Positions 1-4,964 of a stretch of 5,360 bases of DNA are shown here, in pieces; position 1 is the stretch's first letter, and every line of letters begins with the position of its first letter. Position numbers and translations under genes: made by a program. The notes beneath the pieces are model-generated. The model saw nothing but the letters and a program-made list of their open reading frames with translations. It was not told where the DNA came from and ran no database searches. Source of the DNA: Pseudomonadota bacterium (lineage in GTDB: Bacteria > Pseudomonadota > Gammaproteobacteria > Burkholderiales > SHXO01); the NCBI GenBank assembly GCA_023430065.1, contig JAEZCG010000072.1:1-5360 (forward strand), in the 5' to 3' direction.

Positions 1-2
1 AT

Positions 3-79
3 TGGCGCGCCCGGAGCGATTCGAACGCCCGACCCCTTGGTTCGTAGCCAAGTACTCTATCCAACTGAGCTACGGGCGC
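3..79 (-). tRNA. tRNA-Arg (anticodon ACG)
   Basis: Read on the minus strand this folds as a complete cloverleaf. The acceptor stem GCGCCCG (79-73) pairs perfectly with CGGGCGC (13-7). The discriminator G is at 6 and an encoded CCA lies at 5-3. The anticodon stem is CTTGG/CCAAG around the loop CTACGAA, so the anticodon is ACG (45-43), which is read as arginine after A34 deamination to inosine. The T loop is TTCGAAT, with stem GGGCG/CGCTC containing one G-T pair. The gene is 77 nt with the CCA and is intact. It is transcribed away from the phospholipase D-like gene. Confidence 0.97.
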
Positions 80-90
80 GCAACGGGCGA

Positions 91-119
91 ATTGTAGCAA
101 AATCCGACCGCCTCTCCAA
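91..119 (-). promoter_or_regulatory. Sigma-70 type promoter of tRNA-Arg
   Basis: On the minus strand there is a -35 element TTGGAG (119-114), a 17-nt spacer and a -10 element TACAAT (96-91). The -10 box ends 11 nt before the mature tRNA 5' end at 79. The stretch after the -10 box is GC-rich (TCGCCCGTTGC), the kind of discriminator associated with stringent control of stable RNA genes. Only the TTG core of the -35 matches consensus, but spacing and position are right. Confidence 0.7.
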
Positions 120-162
120 TCGCTTACCGCCCTCCTCCCTCCGGCCAGGGCGCGGATCCCGC

Positions 163-168
163 TACCAT
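163..168 (+). promoter_or_regulatory. Possible -10 box close to the phospholipase D-like start codon
   Basis: TACCAT lies seven bases before the ATG at 176. If it is used, the transcript would start at or very near the start codon, giving a leaderless or nearly leaderless mRNA. No convincing -35 is visible at the expected distance (TCCGGC at 140-145). The only purine-rich stretch near the start, AGGG, directly abuts the ATG and is too close for normal ribosome binding. Confidence 0.3.
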
Positions 169-175
169 TGCAGGG

Positions 176-1630
176 ATGAATCCGGACGATTCGCTGATCG
201 CCTTCGAGCAGGCTCTGGCGGAGCAAGGCATCACCCGAACTGGGGGGGCGCCGCTGGTGCCCGGCAATCGCCTGCGCATCCTGCGCGATTCCACCGAGAA
301 CTACCCGGCCTGGCTAGAGGCCATCGCCGGGGCACGGCGCTACGTGCTGTTCGAGAACTATATCTTCGGCAAGGACAAGGTCGGGCAGCGCTTCGTCGAG
401 GCGCTCGCCGAGAAGGCGCGCGAGGGGGTGCGGGTGCGCCTGATCTACGACTGGCTGGGATCGCCCTTCTCCGCCGCCCTCTTCCGTCCGCTGCAGGAGG
501 CCGGCGGCGAGGTGCGCTGCTTCAACCCGCCTCGCCTCGACAGTCCGTTCGGCATGCTCACGCGCGACCACCGCAAGACGATCTCGGTCGACGGCGAGGT
601 CGCGTTCGTCTCGGGTCTGTGCGTGGCGCGCCGCTGGGCCGGCGATCCCAGCCGCCGGATCGAGCCGTGGCGCGACACCGGCATCGAGATTCACGGGCCA
701 TCGGTGCCCGCCATCGAACAGGCATTCCTGCGCGTGTGGCAGGCGATCGCGCCGGACGAGAGCGGCTTCGAACTGGGCGATCGCCCCCAACCTGCCGGCG
801 ACGTCAGTGTGATGGTCGTGGCGAGCGAGCCCAACCGCGGCGGACTCTATCGGCTCGATCACTTCATTGCCACCGTCGCGCGCCAGAGTCTTTGGCTCAC
901 CGATGCCTACTACGTGGGCACACCACCGTACGTCGAAGCGCTGCGCGCGGCGGCGCTCGACGGGGTGGACGTGCGCCTGCTGGTGCCCGGCTCCAGCGAC
1001 CTGCCGGTCACCCAGGCGTTCACGCGCGCCGGATACCGTCCGCTGCTCGAGGCCGGCGTGCGGGTGTTCGAATGGAACGGCAGCATGCTGCACGCGAAGA
1101 CTGCGGTGGCAGACGGGCGCTGGGCGCGCGTGGGCTCGTCCAACCTGAACCTGTCGAGCTGGCTGGCTAACTACGAACTGGATCTCGCCGTCTACGACGA
1201 CGACTTCGGTCGGCAGATGCAGCAGATGTACGAGGAGGACCTCACCCGCTCCACCGAGATCGTGCTCAGTCGCCGCAAGATCCGCCCGCGCGGCGCGCGC
1301 CGGGTACACCTCCAGCCGCTGCGCGGCAGCGCCAGCCGGGCCGCTGCCAGCGCGCTGCGCATCGGCAACACGGTCGGCGCGGCACTGACCAATCGCCGGG
1401 TGCTGTCGGGCTCCGAAGCGGTGACGATGGCGAAGTTCGCCCTGGGCTTCCTGCTGGTCGCGGCGCTGGGCATGGTGTTTCCGCGCACGCTGGCGATCCC
1501 CGTGGCGCTGCTGCTCGCGTGGTTCGGGGCGACACTGCTGCTGCGCGCCTGGCGGATCAGGCGACGGGCGCGTCGCGAGGCGGCTGAGCAGGCGGAACAG
1601 GACAGGCGACGCCTGGCAGGCAAGGGCTAG
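176..1630 (+). CDS. Phospholipase D / cardiolipin synthase-like membrane protein (two HKD motifs)
   Basis: This 484-residue protein belongs to the phospholipase D superfamily, whose cardiolipin synthase members transfer phosphatidyl groups between phospholipids at the inner membrane. Two H-x-K-x4-D catalytic motifs are visible: HRKTISVD (H132, K134, D139) and HAKTAVAD (H306, K308, D313), the second followed by GSSN at 320-323. Each motif sits in one of two PLD-like halves, roughly residues 30-195 and 205-345. The C-terminus has two predicted membrane segments (about 418-435 and 440-458) and a strongly basic, charged tail. E. coli ClsA instead carries its membrane segments at the N-terminus. 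After the first HKD the usual G-G-x-N is S-G-L-C here (C149). The ATG at 176 has no well-spaced Shine-Dalgarno. The gene is a single transcription unit, divergent from tRNA-Arg and convergent with the FecR-domain gene. Membership of the superfamily is firm; cardiolipin synthase activity is inferred, and a phosphodiesterase or other phosphatidyltransferase is possible. Confidence 0.9.
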   Translation: MNPDDSLIAFEQALAEQGITRTGGAPLVPGNRLRILRDSTENYPAWLEAIAGARRYVLFENYIFGKDKVGQRFVEALAEKAREGVRVRLIYDWLGSPFSAALFRPLQEAGGEVRCFNPPRLDSPFGMLTRDHRKTISVDGEVAFVSGLCVARRWAGDPSRRIEPWRDTGIEIHGPSVPAIEQAFLRVWQAIAPDESGFELGDRPQPAGDVSVMVVASEPNRGGLYRLDHFIATVARQSLWLTDAYYVGTPPYVEALRAAALDGVDVRLLVPGSSDLPVTQAFTRAGYRPLLEAGVRVFEWNGSMLHAKTAVADGRWARVGSSNLNLSSWLANYELDLAVYDDDFGRQMQQMYEEDLTRSTEIVLSRRKIRPRGARRVHLQPLRGSASRAAASALRIGNTVGAALTNRRVLSGSEAVTMAKFALGFLLVAALGMVFPRTLAIPVALLLAWFGATLLLRAWRIRRRARREAAEQAEQDRRRLAGKG

Positions 1631-1664
1631 TGGGCCAGGCAACGCCCATTCAAGCGTGCAGTCG

Positions 1665-1691
1665 CTTGCCGCGCCGGGGCGACGCGGCAAG
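1665..1691. terminator. Tail-to-tail hairpin, possible bidirectional terminator
   Basis: CTTGCCGCG (1665-1673) and CGCGGCAAG (1683-1691) form a perfect 9-bp stem with a 9-nt loop. It lies between the stop codon of the plus-strand phospholipase D-like gene (1630) and that of the minus-strand FecR-domain gene (1703). No T-run follows on either strand, so it is not a canonical intrinsic terminator. It may block 3' exonucleases or act with Rho. Confidence 0.4.
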
Positions 1692-1702
1692 GCCGGCGAG
1701 CT

Positions 1703-2326
1703 TTAGAGCGAACGCCCCTGCCCCTGCCAGAAGTGCTGCCAGCCGGCACGGCCGGGGAGCTGCCCGCGCGCGATGGTGCGCGCCGGGGGTTGGTCGGCGG
1801 ACCGAACCCGGAAGCCCTCGCCCGCGTTCACCGTCAGGCAACCGCCGGTGTTGCACACCTCGATCGCTCCGGCACTGACCTCCCCGACCAGCCGTCGGGC
1901 CAAGCGCAGGGAATAGTCGGTGCCGCGGATGCCGATCGTGGCAGTCGGACTGTCCATGCGATAGGCCTTCGGATGCCGCGCGCCGATGGCGCCGGTGAGC
2001 GTGCGCAGGCCGCCCTTGAGGAATGACAGCCCGACCCTGTTCTCGGAGTCGCCCTTGCCGACGTAGCGGTAGCGATCCACACGCAGGCTCGACTCCGGCT
2101 GCAGCGCGACGACTGCGCCATCCTTGAAGCGCAGTCGCACGCGTCCGCCCACGCCGGTGGTGACGGTCTCCTTCTCGTCGATGGTGTCACCCTTGCGCAG
2201 CGGGCGCGATTCGCCTCCGGCGCTGGCGCGCACCTGTCCCATCGAGAACACGACTTCACCGGCTGCTGCGGCCATTGCGCCTTGGCTGCCGAGCACGAGC
2301 GCCGCCGCGAGTAGGAGGCGTTTCAG
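1703..2326 (-). CDS. Exported FecR-domain protein
   Basis: Read from a CTG at 2326 the product is 207 residues. It begins with a textbook signal peptide: basic MKR, a Leu/Ala core and an A-M-A cleavage site after residue 19. The mature part carries a FecR-type domain (about 23-140), with GDTIDEKETVTTG (46-58), RLRFKDGAVVALQP (64-77), LKGGLRTLTGAIG (103-115) and TATIGIRGTDY (128-138). The last two blocks are typical of periplasmic or secreted FecR-domain proteins rather than membrane anti-sigma FecR. Two cysteines (C158, C163) could form a disulfide. There is no transmembrane anti-sigma segment and no neighbouring sigma factor or TonB receptor, so iron-dicitrate signalling is unlikely. The frame is open upstream to 2500, but that would put 58 residues without family features before the signal peptide and overlap the 75-residue gene. 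GGAGG six bases before the CTG decides the start. Its precise role is unknown. Confidence 0.85.
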   Translation of the reverse strand: MKRLLLAAALVLGSQGAMAAAAGEVVFSMGQVRASAGGESRPLRKGDTIDEKETVTTGVGGRVRLRFKDGAVVALQPESSLRVDRYRYVGKGDSENRVGLSFLKGGLRTLTGAIGARHPKAYRMDSPTATIGIRGTDYSLRLARRLVGEVSAGAIEVCNTGGCLTVNAGEGFRVRSADQPPARTIARGQLPGRAGWQHFWQGQGRSL

Positions 2327-2332
2327 TGCGAT

Positions 2333-2337
2333 CCTCC
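2333..2337 (-). promoter_or_regulatory. Ribosome binding site fixing a CTG start
   Basis: GGAGG on the minus strand ends six bases before the CTG at 2326-2324. No in-frame ATG, GTG or TTG lies within a useful distance. Translation from this CTG gives a complete signal peptide, so the site supports a non-standard start codon for the FecR-domain gene. Confidence 0.65.
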
Positions 2338-2352
2338 GCGACTGCGTGTTTG

Positions 2353-2580
2353 CTAACTGGTGCGCGCCATGCAGCGATCGAGCGCTGCCTGGAGCTCGCG
2401 AATGCGCGTGTGCGCATCGTCGAGCAACTCGACCAGGACATCCTCGCGGCGCACGTCCGTGGTGCGCGCGACCCAGTCCGTGCTGCGACGGCAACGCCAC
2501 GGCCCGCCTTCGTTGCGCGGGGCGGAATCCTGCCCAGGATGGCTGGAACGGCGCAATGCAAGATACTGACGCTCTGTCAT
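2353..2580 (-). CDS. Small hypothetical protein (75 aa) between minE and the FecR-domain gene
   Basis: I do not recognise a family. The ATG at 2580 has a strong Shine-Dalgarno (GAGGAGG, 2595-2589) eight bases upstream, the best evidence that this is the true frame in a stretch where several frames are open. The N-terminal half is basic and rich in Arg, Ser and Pro, with two tryptophans (28, 36). Residues about 44-72 should form one amphipathic helix (EDVLVELLDDAHTRIRELQA within it), possibly a short coiled coil. There are two cysteines (30, 70), no signal peptide and no membrane segment, so it is probably cytoplasmic. It starts 51 nt after the minE stop, across a hairpin, and ends 26 nt before the FecR-domain start, so it is probably co-transcribed with the latter. 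Function unknown. Confidence 0.7.
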   Translation of the reverse strand: MTERQYLALRRSSHPGQDSAPRNEGGPWRCRRSTDWVARTTDVRREDVLVELLDDAHTRIRELQAALDRCMARTS

Positions 2581-2588
2581 GACTCGTT

Positions 2589-2595
2589 CCTCCTC
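2589..2595 (-). promoter_or_regulatory. Ribosome binding site of the 75-residue gene
   Basis: GAGGAGG on the minus strand, eight bases before the ATG at 2580. It is the strongest Shine-Dalgarno in the window and selects this frame over the overlapping open frames. Confidence 0.65.
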
Positions 2596-2606
2596 GACCG
2601 GATTAC

Positions 2607-2628
2607 CGCTCGCCTCGAGAGGCGAGCG
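2607..2628 (-). terminator. Hairpin directly after minE (terminator, attenuator or mRNA-stabilising stem)
   Basis: CGCTCGCCT (2607-2615) and AGGCGAGCG (2620-2628) form a perfect 9-bp GC-rich stem with a four-base loop. It starts three bases after the minE stop codon on the minus strand. The downstream sequence (GGTAATCC) has no U-run, so full intrinsic termination is doubtful. The ribosome binding site of the next gene follows within about 11 bases. A partial terminator or a processing and stability element separating min expression from the downstream genes would fit. Confidence 0.5.
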
Positions 2629-2631
2629 TAG

Positions 2632-2901
2632 TCAACTTGTAGCCTTCCTTGCCTGTTCCGGCAAGACGATGTTGATCTCGAGTACGTCGAGATTGTCGCC
2701 GCGCTCCATCTCCACTTTCACCGACCCCGGCGTCACCGGGACGTAGCGGCCGATCACCTCGATCAGGTCCTTCTGCAGGCGCGGCAGCCACTCCGCGGGC
2801 GTACCGCTGCTGCGCTCACTGGCGATCAGCACCTGCAGCCGGTCCTTGGCCACCGATGCCGAACGCGACTTCGACCGGAACAGCGCCCTGAGCAGAGACA
2901 T
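2632..2901 (-). CDS. minE: Cell division topological specificity factor MinE
   Basis: MinE binds membrane-bound MinD, stimulates its ATPase and displaces MinC, producing the oscillation that keeps MinC away from mid-cell. The protein has 89 residues, close to the E. coli length of 88. Residues 1-12 (MSLLRALFRSKS) form the amphipathic membrane-targeting segment. AKDRLQVLIASER (18-30) matches the anti-MinCD contact helix/strand, and W38-LPRLQKDLIEVI-G51 followed by a beta-rich end (VKVEMERGDNLDVLEINIVLPE lies in 61-82) is the dimerisation and topological specificity domain. I chose the ATG at 2901, which overlaps the minD stop codon by one base, because GGAGGT is five bases upstream. A GTG one codon earlier would be only two bases from that site. 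It is the third gene of the min operon. Confidence 0.97.
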   Translation of the reverse strand: MSLLRALFRSKSRSASVAKDRLQVLIASERSSGTPAEWLPRLQKDLIEVIGRYVPVTPGSVKVEMERGDNLDVLEINIVLPEQARKATS

Positions 2902-3722
2902 CACTTACCTCCGAACAGGCGCTGCAGCAGTCCGCGCTTTTCCGCCGCGGTAAAGCGCAGCGGCACGTCCTCACCTAGAAAACGCGCCACCACGTCCTTG
3001 TACGCCTCCGCCACCGGCTGGTCGCTCATGTGGATGGCGGGCTGCCCCTGATTGGAGGCGTGCAGCACTGCTTCCGACTCGGGAATCACGCCCAGCAGGG
3101 GGATCTTGAGCAAGTCGCGTACGTCGTCGTGCGAGAGCATCTCGCCCGTCTCCACCCGCTTGGGCGAATAGCGCGTGAGCAGGAGATGCTCCTTCACCGG
3201 TTCGCGACCTTCCTTCGCACGCCGGGATTTCGCCTGCAGGATGCCCAGGATGCGGTCGGAGTCGCGCACCGAACTGACTTCGGGATTGGTGACGATGATC
3301 GCGTCGTCGGCGAAGGTGAGCGCCATGACTGCACCGTGCTCGATACCCGCAGGCGAGTCGCACACGATGTACTTGAAGCCCATCTCGCGCAGATCGTTGA
3401 TGACGCGCTCGACGCCCTCCTCCTTCAACGCCTCCTTGTCGCGCGTCTGGCTGGCCGGCAGCACGAACAGGTTTTCGCTGTGCTTGTCCTTGATCAGCGC
3501 CTGATTGAGGCTCGCCTCCTCGTTGATGACGTTGACGAAGTCGTACACCACGCGACGCTCGCAGCCCATGATGAGGTCGAGGTTGCGCAGCCCTACGTCG
3601 AAGTCCACCACCGCCGTCTTGTGCCCCCGCAGCGCCAGCCCGCTGGCGAAGCTCGCGCTGGTCGTGGTCTTGCCCACGCCTCCCTTGCCCGAGGTCACGA
3701 CGACGATTCTCGTTTCACTCAT
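2901..3722 (-). CDS. minD: Septum site-determining ATPase MinD
   Basis: MinD is a ParA/MinD-family ATPase that dimerises with ATP on the inner membrane, recruits MinC and is released by MinE. The protein has 273 residues, normal for the family. The deviant Walker A SGKGGVGKTT spans 11-20, with signature lysine K13 and catalytic-loop lysine K18. The switch I region DFDVGLRNLD is at 40-49, and Walker B / switch II is at about 118-130 (D122-SPAG). The last 15 residues (AAEKRGLLQRLFGGK) form the C-terminal amphipathic membrane-targeting helix. The ATG at 3722 has only a weak upstream GAGA, but the N-terminus aligns with known MinD starts. It begins 45 nt after the minC stop and overlaps minE by one base. 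All functional residues are present. Confidence 0.98.
   Translation of the reverse strand: MSETRIVVVTSGKGGVGKTTTSASFASGLALRGHKTAVVDFDVGLRNLDLIMGCERRVVYDFVNVINEEASLNQALIKDKHSENLFVLPASQTRDKEALKEEGVERVINDLREMGFKYIVCDSPAGIEHGAVMALTFADDAIIVTNPEVSSVRDSDRILGILQAKSRRAKEGREPVKEHLLLTRYSPKRVETGEMLSHDDVRDLLKIPLLGVIPESEAVLHASNQGQPAIHMSDQPVAEAYKDVVARFLGEDVPLRFTAAEKRGLLQRLFGGK
2907..2912 (-). promoter_or_regulatory. minE ribosome binding site inside the end of minD
   Basis: GGAGGT on the minus strand is part of the Gly-Gly codons of the final GGK of MinD and lies five bases before the minE ATG at 2901. Together with the one-base stop/start overlap this points to translational coupling of minD and minE. Confidence 0.6.
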
Positions 3723-3767
3723 GCGTGCGGTCTCTATGAATATTGTTCTATGGTTGTGTCAGTACGC

Positions 3768-4541
3768 TCAGGCGTCCACCAGGGGACTGAGCAGGATCTG
3801 GCTGTGACCGTTCTTCGTCTCCAGGCTGGCGCGGATGGCCTTGCCGCGCACCTCGGCGGGCAGGCGCTCGAACGACTTGTACACGCCGGCCACGGACACC
3901 AGTTCCGCCTCGAAATCGAGTGCGAAGATCTGCGCGTCCTGATCGCCGCTCGCGCCCGCCAGGGCACGCCCGCGCAGCGGTCCGTAACAATGGATGTTCC
4001 CGTCCGCGATCAATTCCGAACCGGCGCTGGCACCCGCGAGCAGCACCAGATCGCCGCCGCGCGCGTAGATGCGCTGACCCGATCGCACCGGTCGATCGAC
4101 CACCATGCTCGCACCGGCAGGAGGCGCCACCGTAGCCGGCTTCGGCTCGACCGGCTTCTCCGCAACCGGTTCCGGCGCGGACGCCGATCGAGGTGGCGGT
4201 TCGGCCGGACGTGCACTGGCAGCGGTCGCGGGCAGCATCGCCAGGCCCAGTCCGCTCATTTCACCCGCCTGCTCCTCGCGCGCGCCGATCACGCCGACCG
4301 GGATGAGGCCGAAGCGTCGGACCTGCGCGACCAGCCACGTCAGGCGCGGCGGGGTGTCGCCCAAGGCGGACAGATCGATCACCGCAAGCCCGCCGGCGAG
4401 GCTGTCGCCGGCCTCGCCCACCTTCGCGGCGATGTCCGCCTCGAGCGCGGCTTCGTCCGCGCTGCTCAACGCCAGCGTGATGACCGGCACGGTGGTACCG
4501 CGCAGTCGAAACGATGGGGCCTTGCGGGTCACACGGGTCAA
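3768..4541 (-). CDS. minC: Septum site-determining protein MinC
   Basis: MinC inhibits FtsZ assembly and is brought to the membrane by MinD. From the TTG at 4541 it has 257 residues (E. coli 231). The N-terminal FtsZ-inhibiting domain covers about residues 8-103 (SFRLRGTTVPVITLAL aligns with the E. coli start region). A Pro/Ala-rich linker follows (about 104-144), longer than in E. coli and accounting for the extra length. The C-terminal beta-helix domain carries VRSGQRIYA (152-160), ELIADGNIHCYG (176-187) and RGRALAGASGD (190-200), the MinD-binding and dimer surface. The start is uncertain: the frame is open to a GTG at 4646, with an ATG at 4598 (276 residues). I prefer 4541 because family similarity begins just after it, codons upstream are less GC-rich at third positions, and GGAG lies 11 bases before it. 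The ATG at 4598 has only a weak GAAG. It is the first gene of minCDE. Confidence 0.93.
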   Translation of the reverse strand: MTRVTRKAPSFRLRGTTVPVITLALSSADEAALEADIAAKVGEAGDSLAGGLAVIDLSALGDTPPRLTWLVAQVRRFGLIPVGVIGAREEQAGEMSGLGLAMLPATAASARPAEPPPRSASAPEPVAEKPVEPKPATVAPPAGASMVVDRPVRSGQRIYARGGDLVLLAGASAGSELIADGNIHCYGPLRGRALAGASGDQDAQIFALDFEAELVSVAGVYKSFERLPAEVRGKAIRASLETKNGHSQILLSPLVDA

Positions 4542-4740
4542 CAGCGCCAAAGCTCCGTGCAGGTCAAGACGTGACAGGCCATCTCGCCGGGGCGGCATGG
4601 CGCGGACTTCGTAGAGGGCATTCGGGAACGCGGAGGGACAGAGCACCCTCGACGTCGACGCGACGAGAAGGCGGATCCGAAGGAAGGCTCAGTAGGGGCC
4701 AAGAAGACTCGATTGCCGAGCACCGTTGCCAACGAGGCGA

Positions 4741-4769
4741 ATGATACAGCGAACGGCCCGGTTTTACGA
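4741..4769 (-). promoter_or_regulatory. Possible minC operon promoter
   Basis: On the minus strand TATCAT (4746-4741) is a good -10 box, with TCGTAA (4769-4764) at 17-nt spacing as a weak -35. It lies downstream of the tRNA-Ser terminator and upstream of minC, where a promoter for the min operon is needed. Use of this promoter would leave a leader of about 135 nt to the ATG at 4598 or about 190 nt to the TTG at 4541. The rest of 4599-4740 holds no gene that I can support. Confidence 0.45.
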
Positions 4770-4814
4770 TCACCGTGCAGCACGAGCGCCGCGAATTGCG
4801 CGCGTCGCGATCGG

Positions 4815-4846
4815 AAACGAAAAGAGCCGGCGCGAAGCCGGCTCTT
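4815..4846 (-). terminator. Rho-independent terminator of tRNA-Ser
   Basis: On the minus strand AAGAGCCGG (4846-4838) pairs perfectly with CCGGCTCTT (4830-4822) around the loop CTTCGCG, followed by TTTTCGTTT. GC-rich stem, small loop and T-rich tail are all present, and the stem starts eight bases past the tRNA 3' end. It should separate the tRNA transcript from the min operon. Confidence 0.85.
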
Positions 4847-4854
4847 GCTTGATC

Positions 4855-4947
4855 TGGCGGAGAGAGAGGGATTCGAACCCTCGATACGGGTATAAGCCGT
4901 ATAACGCCTTAGCAGGGCGCCCCCTTCGGCCTCTCGGGCATCTCTCC
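4855..4947 (-). tRNA. tRNA-Ser (anticodon GCT)
   Basis: On the minus strand the acceptor stem GGAGAGA (4947-4941) pairs with TCTCTCC (4865-4859), with discriminator G at 4858 and encoded CCA at 4857-4855. The anticodon loop CTGCTAA gives GCT (4913-4911), reading AGC/AGU serine codons. The long variable arm (TATACGG/CCGTATC type stem) marks a class II tRNA, as expected for serine. The T loop is TTCGAAT. The 93-nt gene is intact and starts 12 nt after the stop codon of the TerB-family gene. Confidence 0.97.
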
Positions 4948-4958
4948 GGCGAACGCGA

Positions 4959-4964
4959 ATTATA
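4959..4964 (-). promoter_or_regulatory. -10 box of tRNA-Ser overlapping the terB-like stop codon
   Basis: A perfect TATAAT on the minus strand (4964-4959) ends 11 nt before the tRNA 5' end, the same spacing as at tRNA-Arg. It contains the TAA stop (4962-4960) of the upstream gene. No recognisable -35 lies 16-18 nt upstream, where the sequence is GC-rich coding DNA (CGGCCG at 4987-4982). Confidence 0.6.

Noticed and set aside
37..1170. Plus-strand open frame of 377 codons starting inside tRNA-Arg
   Set aside because: It overlaps the tRNA and then runs out of frame with the phospholipase D-like gene; the product is an Arg/Gly-rich shadow without domains.
314..1690. Long minus-strand open frame (458 codons) opposite the phospholipase D-like gene
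   Set aside because: It is antisense to a gene with two catalytic motifs, has no recognisable domain and is rich in Arg, Ala and His as expected from reading a GC-rich gene backwards.
2371..2388. 6-bp inverted repeat GCAGCG / CGCTGC
   Set aside because: It is short, within coding sequence, and of a kind expected by chance at this GC content.
2275..2631. Plus-strand open frame (118 codons) over the 75-residue gene
   Set aside because: It has no ribosome binding site, whereas the opposite strand has a strong one and matching operon spacing. The shifted minus-strand frame at 2256-2561 was rejected for the same reason.
3030..4574. Long plus-strand open frame (514 codons) across minD and minC
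   Set aside because: It lies antisense to two certain genes, and its composition (Arg, His, Gln, Ala-rich) is typical of a GC-rich shadow frame.
4649..4658. 10-bp palindrome TCGACGTCGA in the minC leader
   Set aside because: It could be an operator half-site pair, but it is a single occurrence of a CG-rich palindrome without a second copy or a nearby regulator gene.
4713..4895. Plus-strand open frame of 60 codons
   Set aside because: It runs antisense through a rho-independent terminator and into the tRNA-Ser gene, and its end only spells the antisense of tRNA sequence, a common false protein call.
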